From the NCBI GenBank assembly GCA_021295735.1, contig JAGWBU010000021.1, forward strand, positions 6,554 to 70,553: DNA of 64,000 nt. The letters run 5' to 3'. The notes beneath the pieces are model-generated. The model did not search any database. It was not told the origin of the DNA and saw only the letters and a list, made by a program, of their open reading frames with translations. This document shows, piece by piece, positions 37,243-46,765 of the stretch. The position numbers and the translations under genes were made by a program. How positions within the stretch are numbered: the first letter of the stretch is position 1; the number at the start of each line of letters is the position of its first letter. The stretch is from Candidatus Poribacteria bacterium (GTDB taxonomy: Bacteria; Poribacteria; WGA-4E; WGA-3G).

Positions 37243-37385
37243 GTAGATTTTAGAATTAATTGAATCTGTGGACAAGCGAGGTTAGGAAACCTCGCCTACC
37301 GGTGAATGTCCGAGGCGCAATGAATTGCGCGACTACAAACGGCGTAAATTCTAAGAAGATGTTCACTTGATTTTATAATTCACTA
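37243..37385. mobile_element. Family B-like element upstream of tRNA-Pro
   Basis: The right end ...TTCACTA is followed by TA (37386-37387). The left end is degenerate (TAGATTTTAGAATTAATTG, then GTGGACA). Inside are two hairpin modules in series: GCGAGGTT / AACCTCGC (about 37275-37295) and the palindrome GCGCAATGAATTGCGC (37315-37330). The element ends 12 bp before the tRNA. Confidence 0.6.
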
Positions 37386-37397
37386 TAAATTTGAAAA

Positions 37398-37471
37398 CGG
37401 GGCGTGGCGCAGCCCGGAAGCGCGCTTGAATGGGGTTCAAGAGGTCGCTGGTTCGAATCCAGTCGCCCCGA
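37398..37471 (+). tRNA. tRNA-Pro (anticodon GGG)
   Basis: The acceptor stem CGGGGCG pairs with CGCCCCG, with A as discriminator. The anticodon stem CTTGA / TCAAG encloses the loop ATGGGGT, giving anticodon GGG at 37432-37434 and G37. The T-arm is CTGG-TTCGAAT-CCAG. CCA is not encoded. It reads proline CCC and CCU codons. A long frame that translates through this tRNA is an artefact. Confidence 0.95.
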
Positions 37472-37521
37472 TTTGCCCATTTGCAGTTAATAAGAATATC
37501 AGAAAAGAGGCAGTTGTAGTC

Positions 37522-38844
37522 GTGGATAAATCGTGTATCAATGTAGGAATTTTAGGATGGGGAACAGTCGGCACTGGTGTTTCCAAGATTCTGATAAATC
37601 AGAATACGCTCATATCCAAAAATAGTGGCATCCAACTATGCGTAAAAAAAGTCGTAAAACGGACACTTCCTGCTTCGCGAGAGGGGATAGAACTTCCCGC
37701 TGACTGTCTAACTTCCGATCCTGCTGAAGTTGTTGACAACCCAGAAATTGATATTGTCGTAGAGCTTATCGGTGGCATTTCCGAAGCACATTCACTCATT
37801 ACTCGTGCGATTCAAAACGGTAAGCACGTTGTGACAGCAAACAAAGCTCTCTTGGCAGAACATGGAGGTGAGTTATTCCAATTAGCGAAGAAACATCAGG
37901 TGAGTCTCAATTTTGAAGCAAGCACAGCGGGCGGCATACCAATTATCAAAACGCTCCAAGAAAGTTTCACGGCTAATCAAATTCAATCTATCTACGGCAT
38001 TGTTAACGGCACTTGCAACTATATGCTGACTGAAATGAATGAACGTGGTGTTGATTTTGCTGATGTGCTTACAGATGCCCAAGAGAAAGGTTTTGCTGAA
38101 GCGGATCCCACACTTGACGTTGAAGGTATTGATGCTGCCCAAAAGTTAACACTTCTCATTGCGCTCGCCTACGGTGTGAATCTCTCAGTTGACCAATTTC
38201 ATGTTGAAGGTATCACAGACATTTCTCAGCAAGAGATTCAATATGCACATGAACTCGGCTATGTAATCAAACTGCTTGCTATTGCGAAATTAACCGATGA
38301 CAATCGTGTGGAAGCGCGCGTACATCCAACACTTCTGCCAGAACGAAGCCTATTAGCAAACGTTGGCGGCGCATTTAATGCTGTCTGTGTTATCGGATCG
38401 GCTGTCGGCCCAACACTTTTTTATGGACAAGGGGCAGGTGAAATGCCTACTGCAAGCGCTGTTGTGGCAGATATTATTGATGCTGCAAAATCTATCCAGT
38501 GGGGTGTGAGTTCACCAATCTCTCAAGCATGGCTTTCGAATTCGGAGACTGAAATTACTGTCTGTTCTATTGACGATATTGAGACACGCTACTACCTCCG
38601 CTTTGTCGTTATTGATCGCCCAGGCGTTTTGGCAAGTATTGGCAACATATTAGGAAACCATAATATCAGTATTGCTTCAGTTATTCAAAAAGAGCCTCAC
38701 GGCACCGATACCGTTTCACTCATGATGCTAACGCATAAGGCACGAGAAAAAAATATGAAAGCCGCGCTTAAGCAGATTTACACACTTGAAGTTGTCAAAG
38801 GCGACGCGAAACTTATTAGAATTGAAGAAGAAGTAGCCTTTTAA
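37522..38844 (+). CDS. hom: Homoserine dehydrogenase
   Basis: About 440 residues. It has a Rossmann NAD(P) site (VGILGWGTVGTG), a catalytic core with VTANKALLAEHG, FEASTAGGIPII, IYGIVNGTCNYML and FAEADPTLDVEG with its catalytic Asp/Lys region, and a C-terminal ACT domain (YYLRFVVIDRPGVLASIG) for allosteric control. It reduces aspartate semialdehyde to homoserine for threonine and methionine synthesis. The GTG at 37522 is chosen, with AAGAGG 11 nt upstream; the in-frame ATG at 37426 lies inside tRNA-Pro. The yceD gene follows after 17 bp. Confidence 0.93.
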   Translation: MDKSCINVGILGWGTVGTGVSKILINQNTLISKNSGIQLCVKKVVKRTLPASREGIELPADCLTSDPAEVVDNPEIDIVVELIGGISEAHSLITRAIQNGKHVVTANKALLAEHGGELFQLAKKHQVSLNFEASTAGGIPIIKTLQESFTANQIQSIYGIVNGTCNYMLTEMNERGVDFADVLTDAQEKGFAEADPTLDVEGIDAAQKLTLLIALAYGVNLSVDQFHVEGITDISQQEIQYAHELGYVIKLLAIAKLTDDNRVEARVHPTLLPERSLLANVGGAFNAVCVIGSAVGPTLFYGQGAGEMPTASAVVADIIDAAKSIQWGVSSPISQAWLSNSETEITVCSIDDIETRYYLRFVVIDRPGVLASIGNILGNHNISIASVIQKEPHGTDTVSLMMLTHKAREKNMKAALKQIYTLEVVKGDAKLIRIEEEVAF

Positions 38845-38861
38845 GTCCACCAGACAAAACA

Positions 38862-39479
38862 ATGAAAGACACGTTAGTTTTTGACGCAAGAAACATTCGA
38901 GACGGGGTCTTCAATAATCATGAAGTAGAAATCCTAACCTCGCAGCTTGAATTGGATCTTGATGATGTCCAATTTATCAGTCCAGTGCGGGGCACCGTTC
39001 AACTACTCCGTCACAGCGAGGATAATATTTACGTCAAAGCTGAAGTATTCACGGATATTGAAATGCAATGCGGTAGATGTCTTGAACCTTTTGAGGAAGA
39101 CGTCACAGCAACTTTTGAGCTGCAATTCACGCCAGTTCGCAACCCCGAAGATATAAAATCTGAAGGAGACGGAGAACGCTACTATGATGGTGAAACGTTT
39201 GACATCTCTGAAGATGCCCGACAAGCATTGGTAATCCAGATACCAATTTGGCCTCTCTGCTCACAGACCTGTGAAGGCTTATGCCATGGATGCGGTGTAA
39301 ATCTCAATGAAGAGCATTGTACTTGTCAAAATACAGATAAAATTGAATCTGAAACGCCCAGTGTAAATTCACCTTTTGCAGTGCTCCCACAGTTATTAGA
39401 AACAGCGAAATCGGAGAACAAATCCAAATCAAAAAATCGTAAGGAGATAATTTCTAAAAATGGCACATCCAAAACGTAA
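38862..39479 (+). CDS. YceD (DUF177) family protein
   Basis: 205 residues. It has the family's central C-G-R-C-L-E-P-F segment and a C-terminal Cys cluster (WPLCSQTCEGLCHGCG, then CTCQ) that may bind metal. The extreme C-terminus is Lys/Ser-rich. YceD genes typically precede rpmF and the fatty-acid cluster and have been linked to 23S rRNA processing. It overlaps rpmF by 20 bp in another frame. Confidence 0.85.
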   Translation: MKDTLVFDARNIRDGVFNNHEVEILTSQLELDLDDVQFISPVRGTVQLLRHSEDNIYVKAEVFTDIEMQCGRCLEPFEEDVTATFELQFTPVRNPEDIKSEGDGERYYDGETFDISEDARQALVIQIPIWPLCSQTCEGLCHGCGVNLNEEHCTCQNTDKIESETPSVNSPFAVLPQLLETAKSENKSKSKNRKEIISKNGTSKT

Positions 39480-39648
39480 AACATCAAAATCGAAAAAAAG
39501 AATGCGTAGAAGCCATCATGCACTTCGGAGCCAAGTTGTTACAGGCTGCTTATATTGTGGAGAAATGATGGTTTCACACCGAGTCTGTCCGCATTGTGGG
39601 CACTATAAAGGGAGATCAGTTCTAAAGTCTACAGAAGAACAGTTGTAG
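39460..39648 (+). CDS. rpmF: 50S ribosomal protein L32
   Basis: 62 residues. The basic start MAHPKRKTSKSKKRMRRSHH is characteristic of L32, followed by a zinc ribbon C-L-Y-C...C-P-H-C and the YKGRSVL end. Its start lies within the yceD coding region. The usual next gene plsX is missing; fabH follows instead. A hairpin around GCCGATT / AAATCGGC lies in the 85-bp gap before fabH. Confidence 0.96.
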   Translation: MAHPKRKTSKSKKRMRRSHHALRSQVVTGCLYCGEMMVSHRVCPHCGHYKGRSVLKSTEEQL

Positions 39649-39733
39649 GTAAGACACCAGCGTCTCAATTCTCGCCGATTAAGCCTTCACACTGTGTTGA
39701 TTCTTCTAAATCGGCTAAAAAGGATTTTTTAGC

Positions 39734-40723
39734 ATGGATCGATATACAGCAATCATAGGGACGGGTTCTTATCTACCTGAAACCGTTTTAACCAATTCTG
39801 ATCTTGAAAAGATGGTAGATACCAGCGACGAATGGATTCTTCAACGCACAGGTATTGCTGAGCGACGAATCGCCGAAGACGACATCGCCACTTCGGATCT
39901 CAGTGTGCAAGCGGCACGATTAGCTATAAAAAAAGCACAAATTGACCCACTCGAAATTGAAATGATCCTCGTTGCTACCGTTACACCCGACACATTTTTT
40001 CCATCAACTGCTTGTTATGTGCAGAAAGGGATCGGTGCTAAAAACGCGGCAGCAATGGATATATCCGCTGCATGTGCAGGATTCTTATATGGGCTTGATT
40101 TAGCAAATGGCTTGATTGTATCTGGACAGTATGATACTATACTTGTAGTCGGAGGCGAAGTTTTTAACAATATCGTTGATTGGAACGATAGAAACACATG
40201 CGTCCTCTTTGGAGATGGGGCAGGCGCTGCCGTTGTCCAAGCAACTGAAGAATCGAAAGGAATTCTCGCCTCTTACATCGGATCTGATGGGGATTATGCT
40301 GACATTGATCTACTCGGTATACCCGCTGGTGGGTCCAGAATGCCGGTAACATCAGAGGCAATTGATCAAAAACTGGATAAAATTCAGATGAATGGGCGCG
40401 AAGTTTTCAAACTTGGGGTTCGTCTCATGCCAGAAGCAGCACAACGCGCCCTAAGCAAAGCAAACCTCAGTGTTGAAGATATTGATTTGTTAATACCGCA
40501 TCAAGCAAACTTGCGTATTATTGAAGCGGTCGGCGATAGGCTCGGTGTGCCACGAGAAAAGGTATATATAAACGTTGACAAATACGGCAATACCTCAGCA
40601 GCAACGGTAATCATCGCATTAGACGAAGCAATCCAGGATGGACGCGCAAAACCGGGGGACCTGATATTGCTCGTAACTTTTGGTGCCGGCCTGACATGGG
40701 GAAGTACGCTTTTAAGATTGTAA
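39734..40723 (+). CDS. fabH: Beta-ketoacyl-ACP synthase III
   Basis: 329 residues. The catalytic triad is Cys in ISAACAGFLYGL, His in LIPHQANLRI and Asn in DKYGNTSAATV. The family GFG-like C-terminus is LVTFGAGLTWGS. It condenses acetyl-CoA with malonyl-ACP to begin fatty-acid synthesis. AAGGATTTTTTAGC precedes the ATG. It is second-last before a family B insertion that separates it from fabD. Confidence 0.96.
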   Translation: MDRYTAIIGTGSYLPETVLTNSDLEKMVDTSDEWILQRTGIAERRIAEDDIATSDLSVQAARLAIKKAQIDPLEIEMILVATVTPDTFFPSTACYVQKGIGAKNAAAMDISAACAGFLYGLDLANGLIVSGQYDTILVVGGEVFNNIVDWNDRNTCVLFGDGAGAAVVQATEESKGILASYIGSDGDYADIDLLGIPAGGSRMPVTSEAIDQKLDKIQMNGREVFKLGVRLMPEAAQRALSKANLSVEDIDLLIPHQANLRIIEAVGDRLGVPREKVYINVDKYGNTSAATVIIALDEAIQDGRAKPGDLILLVTFGAGLTWGSTLLRL

Positions 40724-40766
40724 ACTGCACTAATTGTTGTTACGTGCCAGATTTAGGTTTCATTTA

Positions 40767-40929
40767 TAGTAAAATCTAAAACATGTGAACACTCCCTGGT
40801 AGATGCGGTTTCCCGCCAAATACCACACGCGTATTTGGCGTTGATTCACTATATCTATGAGACTAAACAAACACCGGTTCGGTTGGGAAACTGAACCTAC
40901 CACAGTGTCCAAATAATTATTGGTTCCTA
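40767..40929. mobile_element. Family B MITE-like element between fabH and fabD
   Basis: 163 bp. The left end is TAGTAAAATCTAAAACATG and the right end is the complement of TAGGAACCAATAATTATTTG, with TA at 40765-40766 and 40930-40931. The core differs from copies 1 and 2: it holds GGTAGATGCGG and CGGTTCGGTTGGG modules instead of the GCGCAAT palindrome. Its right end lies 17 bp before the fabD start, so it may have replaced or separated the fabD ribosome site. Confidence 0.8.
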
Positions 40930-40946
40930 TAAGCGCCACAGACAAA

Positions 40947-41885
40947 ATGACGCAAATCGCCTTTATTTTTCCAGGACAGGGTTCACAGAAAGTTGGTATG
41001 GGATCGGAATTGGCACAGACTCACGCAATTGCCAAAACCGTTTTTGATGAAGCAGATAATTTCTTAGAAAGGTCATTAAGCCAACTCTGTTTTGAGGGAC
41101 CAGCAGCAGAATTAAAACAGACAGAAAACACACAACTCGCTATTTTAACGTGCAGCGTCGCTACGTTGCAAATTCTCACACAATTGGGGGTTGTACCGAA
41201 GATTGTAGCAGGCCATAGTTTGGGGGAGTATTCCGCGCTTGTAGCGTCTGGCGTTCTTGAATTTGTGGACGCGTTACAATTGGTCAGTGCCCGCGCACAG
41301 TTTATGGCAGAAGCGGGTAAAAAACAGAACGGCACAATGGCAGCAATCCTTGGCATGGAGGCAGCGCAGCTTGAACACTTCTGTGAGAGGGTTGATGGTG
41401 TGGTGAAGATCGCCAATTACAACTGTCCAGGACAATTGGTAATTTCAGGGGAGGTTGATGCGGTTAATCAGGTTGTCGCTCTTGCATCTGATGTAATTGG
41501 AGCGAGAAGATGTCGTCCCTTGCCTGTCAGTGGTGCTTTTCATTCGCCACTGATGGAATCAGCGCAACAAAAGTTTCAAGATGTGCTTGACTCGGTAAAG
41601 CTAAATCCACCGCAAATTGATATAGCGATGAACGTAACAGGCGAGTTTGCAACAAATACGGATGACATCAAACACTTACTCTTTCAACAGATAACACAAC
41701 CTGTCCAATGGGAAAAGACACTGCACACTATTGAGGAAACCGGAATCACAGATTTTATAGAGGTTGGACCAGGACAAGTTTTATCTGGTTTAGTGAAACG
41801 GACACTGCCCGAAAGTACTGCCTTGAACGTTGAAGATGTTGAGGCACTTTCACTCGTGACAGATGAATATGGAAGTGGTGAATAA
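40947..41885 (+). CDS. fabD: Malonyl-CoA:ACP transacylase
   Basis: About 312 residues. It has IFPGQGSQKVGMG, the nucleophile serine in GHSLGEYSAL, the active-site His in SGAFHSPLM and the C-terminal EVGPGQVLSGL. It transfers malonyl from CoA to ACP. The ATG at 40947 begins the conserved sequence; no good Shine-Dalgarno is visible, and a TTG nine codons earlier lies within the MITE end. The stop directly abuts the fabG ATG. Confidence 0.94.
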   Translation: MTQIAFIFPGQGSQKVGMGSELAQTHAIAKTVFDEADNFLERSLSQLCFEGPAAELKQTENTQLAILTCSVATLQILTQLGVVPKIVAGHSLGEYSALVASGVLEFVDALQLVSARAQFMAEAGKKQNGTMAAILGMEAAQLEHFCERVDGVVKIANYNCPGQLVISGEVDAVNQVVALASDVIGARRCRPLPVSGAFHSPLMESAQQKFQDVLDSVKLNPPQIDIAMNVTGEFATNTDDIKHLLFQQITQPVQWEKTLHTIEETGITDFIEVGPGQVLSGLVKRTLPESTALNVEDVEALSLVTDEYGSGE

Positions 41886-42650
41886 ATGGAACAGCGTGTT
41901 TTTATAGAGGATATGCTGAATGGAAAAACCGCAATCGTAACAGGTGCGTCGCGTGGTATTGGTGCAGCAATCGCCCACAGACTATGTGAAGTCGGTGCAA
42001 ACGTCGTTATCTGCTCGCGTTCTATTGAAAGTGTCTCCCAAACCGCCACTGCGTTGAAAGACAAAGGCTACACCACGCACGCAATGGCAGCCGACATTTC
42101 CAAAAAAGAAGATGTTGAAACGCTTGTTGAAGAAACACTCGAACAGTTTTCGCAGATTGATATCCTCGTGAACAACGCTGGAATTACACGGGATATGTTG
42201 CTGATGCGTCTCAAAGATGAAGACTGGGATGCTGTTTTACAGACAAATCTAACCGGAACGATGTATTGCACCCGCGCTGTTCTTCGTCCTATGATACGCC
42301 AAAAAAGTGGGCGTATCATCAATATCTCGTCAGTTATCGGATTGATGGGAAATGCAGGACAAGCGAGTTACGCTGCAGCAAAAGCTGGCATCATAGGTTT
42401 AACAAAAACGACTGCAAAAGAAGTTGGTACACGGGGCATAACTGTAAATGCTATCGCCCCTGGATTTATTACAACCGACATGACAGCGCAAATACCTGAA
42501 GAATTTCAGAAAAAACTGCTTGAACTTATTCCATTACAGAACTTTGGCACGCCAGAAGATGTCGCAGACGCTGTCTGCTTTTTGGCATCCGATGCCGCCT
42601 GTTATATCACCGGACAAACCTTTCAGGTTGACGGTGGCATGGTGATGTAG
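41886..42650 (+). CDS. fabG: 3-oxoacyl-ACP reductase
   Basis: 254 residues. The SDR motifs are TGASRGIGAAIA, VNNAGITRD, the catalytic Ser in ISSVIGLMG and Tyr-x3-Lys in SYAAAKAG, with the C-terminal QVDGGMVM. It reduces 3-oxoacyl-ACP with NADPH. The gene begins at the base after the fabD stop; an internal ATG nine codons later is a possible alternative start. A 192-bp gap without a gene precedes acpP. Confidence 0.95.
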   Translation: MEQRVFIEDMLNGKTAIVTGASRGIGAAIAHRLCEVGANVVICSRSIESVSQTATALKDKGYTTHAMAADISKKEDVETLVEETLEQFSQIDILVNNAGITRDMLLMRLKDEDWDAVLQTNLTGTMYCTRAVLRPMIRQKSGRIINISSVIGLMGNAGQASYAAAKAGIIGLTKTTAKEVGTRGITVNAIAPGFITTDMTAQIPEEFQKKLLELIPLQNFGTPEDVADAVCFLASDAACYITGQTFQVDGGMVM

Positions 42651-42842
42651 CTTATATCTCTAAATTCTGTCAATAGGCAGCAAAATTTGTATTCTTAATA
42701 GTTGGCTTACCGTAGGGGCAGTTACTAAAAATATGGGACTCTCCCTGCAATTAACCTTGATTTTTAAATTAGGAGCGGACCCGGCAATCATTCAATTGTC
42801 GTTGATTTATCCGCCCGTTTGATAGGAGATTAAAATAAAGAA

Positions 42843-43076
42843 ATGGCTACGAACGAAAAACGACTTATTGAAATTATTGCCCACCAACTCGGTATTGACG
42901 CAGATAACGTAACACCTGATGCTTCATTCATGGAAGACTTGGGAGCGGACTCGCTTGATCAAGTTGAATTAGTCATGGCACTTGAAGAGGAATTTGACCT
43001 TGAAATCCCTGACAGTGATGCTGAAAAGATACAAACTGTTCAAGATGCCCTTGATTACCTTGATGAGCATGTATAA
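42843..43076 (+). CDS. acpP: Acyl carrier protein
   Basis: 77 residues, acidic. The phosphopantetheine serine is in [12 protein letters not shown], followed by the recognition helix [10 protein letters not shown]. It carries growing acyl chains for the fab enzymes on either side. A start two codons earlier is not available; TAGGAGATTA lies upstream. Confidence 0.97.
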   Translation: MATNEKRLIEIIAHQLGIDADNVTPDASFMEDLGADSLDQVELVMALEEEFDLEIPDSDAEKIQTVQDALDYLDEHV

Positions 43077-43159
43077 ATTCACATAATTTGACACATCTCT
43101 TGAGGGCGTGTAGCCGAAAACTGCTGTCCTCTTGACTACTTAAGAAAAGGATCGGTCTC

Positions 43160-44398
43160 GTGGAGCGTGTAGTTATTACAGGAATCGGAGTTGTCAATGC
43201 GATTGGCAATACGAAAGAAGAATATTGGGATGCGCTTGCTGTCGGTAAAAACGGAATCGGACCTTTAACCTTTTTTGATGCAAGCGAATATCGGACTCAG
43301 ATCGCCGCTGAAGTAAAAAACTTTGAAGCGGAAAAGTATCTGGATAAGAAAGCTGTCACCCGTTTTCCGCTTTTCATTCAGTACGCACTTGCTGCTTCAA
43401 TGATGGCGCATGAGAATTCGGGTATAGACTTGTCTGAAGTTGATCCCTATCGCGCAGGAGTCCAAATCGGTTCTGGTGTCGGTGGCATCGGTGTGCTTGA
43501 AGAAAACGCAGCAGTACTTATTGATAAAGGTCCTAAACGCGTCAGTCCATTTCTTGTGCCATTTATGATCATTAACATGGCATCGGGACAAGTGTCTATC
43601 CATTTTGACCTCAGAGGGCCCAGTTCTGCGTCTGTCACTGCTTGTGCAACTTCTAACCATTCCATGGGTGAATCATTTCGCTTGATTCAACACGGATATG
43701 CGGATGTGATGTTTACAGGTGGTGCTGAATCAGCGATTACACCATTGGCTGTTGCGGGCTTCTGTTCAATGCGTGCAATGTCCGAACGTAACCATGAACC
43801 TGAACATGCTTCTCGTCCATTTGACAAAAAACGCGATGGGTTTGTTATGGGTGAAGGCGCGGGGGTTCTTATCCTTGAATCACTATCACATGCCCAAAAA
43901 CGTGGTGCCTATATCTACGCTGAGGTAGTCGGTTTCGGAATGACTTCGGATGCGCACGATATGGTGAGTCCACCCAAAAGCGGTGAAGGTGCAGCTAAAG
44001 CGATGGAATTTGCGCTTAGTGATGCAAAACTGCCGATAGACGCCGTTGACTATATCAATGTACACGGCACCTCTACGCCAATTGGCGATGTTGCCGAAAC
44101 TAACGCTATTAAATCCCTCTTTGGTGAACGCGCCTACAAAATTCCGATTAGTTCTACTAAATCTATGGTTGGACATCTGCTCGGAGCAGCGGGTGCGGTG
44201 GAACTTATAGCCTGCATAGGTGGTATGGAAAAAGGCTTTCTACCACCGACTATTAACTACGAAGTGCCGGATGAAGAGTGTGATTTAGATTACATTCCGA
44301 ACGAGAGTCGTGATGCCAAGATTGAAGTAGTGCTCTCCAACGCCTTCGGTTTCGGCGGACACAACACCTCTATCGCTATCCGCAAATTCTCCGGTTAG
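43160..44398 (+). CDS. fabF: Beta-ketoacyl-ACP synthase II
   Basis: 412 residues. The catalytic Cys is in [12 protein letters not shown] and the two His residues are in [10 protein letters not shown] and [21 protein letters not shown] closes the C-terminus. It elongates acyl-ACP with malonyl-ACP. The GTG start follows AAAAGG. folK starts 2 bp after its stop. Confidence 0.96.
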   Translation: MERVVITGIGVVNAIGNTKEEYWDALAVGKNGIGPLTFFDASEYRTQIAAEVKNFEAEKYLDKKAVTRFPLFIQYALAASMMAHENSGIDLSEVDPYRAGVQIGSGVGGIGVLEENAAVLIDKGPKRVSPFLVPFMIINMASGQVSIHFDLRGPSSASVTACATSNHSMGESFRLIQHGYADVMFTGGAESAITPLAVAGFCSMRAMSERNHEPEHASRPFDKKRDGFVMGEGAGVLILESLSHAQKRGAYIYAEVVGFGMTSDAHDMVSPPKSGEGAAKAMEFALSDAKLPIDAVDYINVHGTSTPIGDVAETNAIKSLFGERAYKIPISSTKSMVGHLLGAAGAVELIACIGGMEKGFLPPTINYEVPDEECDLDYIPNESRDAKIEVVLSNAFGFGGHNTSIAIRKFSG

Positions 44399-44400
44399 CC

Positions 44401-44949
44401 GTGTCTCTGTCCACTTCTTACCATTCAAATTCTGTGCATTCAGCATATATTGGCTTCGGAAGCAACATCAACGATAGACTTTCGTATATTGAGGACGCTA
44501 TCCACGCCTTATCGCAAGCGAAGGGAATCACCTTACAAAAGATTTCCTCGCTCTACAAAACCGCCCCGGTCGGATACGAAACGCAGGCAGATTTTCTAAA
44601 TGGTGTTGTTGCAATCAAAACCAGCCTTTCCCCTCACACCTTGCTGCACACCTTAAAACAGATCGAAACCGACGTTGGTAGGCAACACCGCGCCCGCTGG
44701 GGGCCGAGAGAGATTGACATGGATATTTTAATCTATGGAGATATCTGCCTGCAATCCCTCTATCTTATTATCCCGCACCCAGAGATGCATCTCCGCCGCT
44801 TTGTGCTTGTCCCGTTAGCTGAAATCGCTCCAGATGTTGTCCATCCTGTTTTCAATGAAACTATCCAAACTTTACTTGAGCGTCTTGAGGATGATAAGTC
44901 CGTTGTGAAAAATAAAGATTATGATTTTTCATCCTACCCACCATCTTAA
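44401..44949 (+). CDS. folK: 2-amino-4-hydroxy-6-hydroxymethyldihydropteridine pyrophosphokinase
   Basis: 182 residues. Conserved features are [32 protein letters not shown]-x-x-x-G-R and the [12 protein letters not shown] signature with the metal-binding Asp pair, then [14 protein letters not shown]. It transfers pyrophosphate from ATP to the pterin in folate synthesis. The GTG start lies 2 bp after fabF, so translation is probably coupled. The fatty-acid cluster ends here. Confidence 0.92.
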   Translation: MSLSTSYHSNSVHSAYIGFGSNINDRLSYIEDAIHALSQAKGITLQKISSLYKTAPVGYETQADFLNGVVAIKTSLSPHTLLHTLKQIETDVGRQHRARWGPREIDMDILIYGDICLQSLYLIIPHPEMHLRRFVLVPLAEIAPDVVHPVFNETIQTLLERLEDDKSVVKNKDYDFSSYPPS

Positions 44950-45073
44950 TCAAATTTTATCGCACAATCTGTCAGTTTGTGCTACCTGTCCCTGTCAAAC
45001 ACTCTTCTTTTCTTATAGACTTCCATACTGCAATCTGATATAATTCCTTCAACGACTTAAGGAGAGTAGAGAG

Positions 45074-46672
45074 ATGCGATGGTTTGAAACCCGCGGACCC
45101 GTGTACCCTGAGGATAACTACGTTGTCGCCCGAACAGAAGAACTCGCGGATTTTGTAGAGCGATTGGAAAAGGGGAGATACATAGTCCTCTTTGCGCCAC
45201 GCCAGACCGGTAAAACTACATTTTTCCGAAACGGACTCGATACACTTGAAAATAATGAAGACACATATTTCCCAATACAACTTAATTTTGAGGTGTACGT
45301 AGACATTGATGCTAATGTCTTCTATGGTTCTTTCTGTAACGAAATTTGTAAAAAAATTAGGGACGTATACCAAAAACGGAGAGAAAATCTCTCTGAAGAA
45401 CTCAACCAATTTTTGGTGAGTGCACAGATAACCGATTCTGTTTCAATGTTAGAGTTCTTTGAAACTCTTGGAAGTTTGTTGGAAAAGCAGCGGTTTGTCA
45501 TGATTATTGACGAATTTGATGCTATTCCACCACCTGCTTTACGAGGATTTCTACATACACTCCGTCAAATTTATCTTTCCGAAAAAACCCGATGTCCACA
45601 TAGTGTCGGCATTGTCGGTGTCAAGAGCATCACACAACTGAATTATGATCGCTCAATATCTCCATTTAATATCCAAGACGAATTCAAATTGCCCAATTTC
45701 ACACTTGAGCAGGTGCAGGAACTTCTTTCACAATATACGGACGAAGTTGGACAACCTTTTGTCTCTGAAGTAATAGTATCTATCCACAAACAAACTGCTG
45801 GACAACCAGTGCTTGTCAATCGATTTGCGCAAATTCTTACCGAAGAATTGGACATCCCGAAAAGCGAACCAATTACAATGGAACACTTTTCAAAAGCACA
45901 CGTAAAACTCCTTCGCGAACGAAACACCAATATTGCCCATCTGACGACCAATATCCGTAGAGATCGGCGGTTTGAGGCATTACTCATGAAGATCGCTTCT
46001 TACGATGAAGGGGTGGAATTCACCCTGCACAATGAACTCATCAGTGAACTAACAACTTATGGCGTAATCACCGAAGGTACTGATGGAATGTGTGAAATTG
46101 TCAATCCAATTTACCACTATTGCATTATGCAAGCATTCAAACCTGCGGTTAATGGATTAGAACAAGATTACTTACCTGAAGAAACCCATGACGGATTTAA
46201 GGATTATCTCACATCGGACGGACATATTCAGATGGAGGCACTCCTTGACAACTTCCGAGACTTCATTGCACGCGTAGGGTTCAAGATTCTACAAGTGCCA
46301 GAAACACCACAAGAATACGTTGGGCAACATCTACTCTTCGCTTATTTGAGGCAGTTTGTTCAGATTATAGGTGGCACTATGTATCTTGAGGTTCAGACAG
46401 GGCGCGGCAGAATGGATATCCTAATTCTCCACAACCAACAAAAATACATCGTTGAAACAAAAATATGGGGTGGAGATACTCGCTATCAGACAGGCAAAGC
46501 ACAACTTGCCGCGTATGTTAGATTGGAAAAAGCACAAGAGGGGTATTATGCCGTATTTGATCATCGGAAAACACCGGAACCACGAGTGGAAACTGAAACA
46601 TTTGATGGATTAACTATTCGCAGTTACGTGATTCCTGTGGTACAAGAACTTCCTTCATCGATTCAACCATAA
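45074..46672 (+). CDS. AAA-family ATPase fused to a PD-(D/E)XK nuclease domain
   Basis: 532 residues. Walker A is APRQTGKTT (41-49) and Walker B FVMIIDEFD (141-149). A helical winged segment follows, with GQPVLVNRFAQ in the sensor region. The C-terminal about 90 residues contain G-R-M-D-I-L-I-L, then Y-I-V-E-T-K, then GKAQLAAYV, which fits the DUF1703 / PDDEXK_9 nuclease fold with its Asp, Glu and Lys. Such proteins are multicopy in several uncultured phyla; a defensive or DNA-processing role is inference. AAGGAG precedes the ATG. Confidence 0.85.
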   Translation: MRWFETRGPVYPEDNYVVARTEELADFVERLEKGRYIVLFAPRQTGKTTFFRNGLDTLENNEDTYFPIQLNFEVYVDIDANVFYGSFCNEICKKIRDVYQKRRENLSEELNQFLVSAQITDSVSMLEFFETLGSLLEKQRFVMIIDEFDAIPPPALRGFLHTLRQIYLSEKTRCPHSVGIVGVKSITQLNYDRSISPFNIQDEFKLPNFTLEQVQELLSQYTDEVGQPFVSEVIVSIHKQTAGQPVLVNRFAQILTEELDIPKSEPITMEHFSKAHVKLLRERNTNIAHLTTNIRRDRRFEALLMKIASYDEGVEFTLHNELISELTTYGVITEGTDGMCEIVNPIYHYCIMQAFKPAVNGLEQDYLPEETHDGFKDYLTSDGHIQMEALLDNFRDFIARVGFKILQVPETPQEYVGQHLLFAYLRQFVQIIGGTMYLEVQTGRGRMDILILHNQQKYIVETKIWGGDTRYQTGKAQLAAYVRLEKAQEGYYAVFDHRKTPEPRVETETFDGLTIRSYVIPVVQELPSSIQP

Positions 46673-46679
46673 TCAAAAC

Positions 46680-46708
46680 TTGCAATTACCAATCAAGTAT
46701 AGTATAAT
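46680..46708 (+). promoter_or_regulatory. Sigma-70 promoter for sucC
   Basis: TTGCAA (46680-46685), a 17-bp spacer and TATAAT (46703-46708), about 58 nt before the sucC ATG. Confidence 0.65.
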
Positions 46709-46765
46709 CTTTAAACATTTTAACCTTGAAATAGGTTGACAATCTACCTCATACACACATAAAAA

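Noticed and set aside
37426-37521. N-terminal extension of homoserine dehydrogenase ([15 protein letters not shown]...)
   Set aside because: It is a translation of tRNA-Pro; the real protein begins near 37522.
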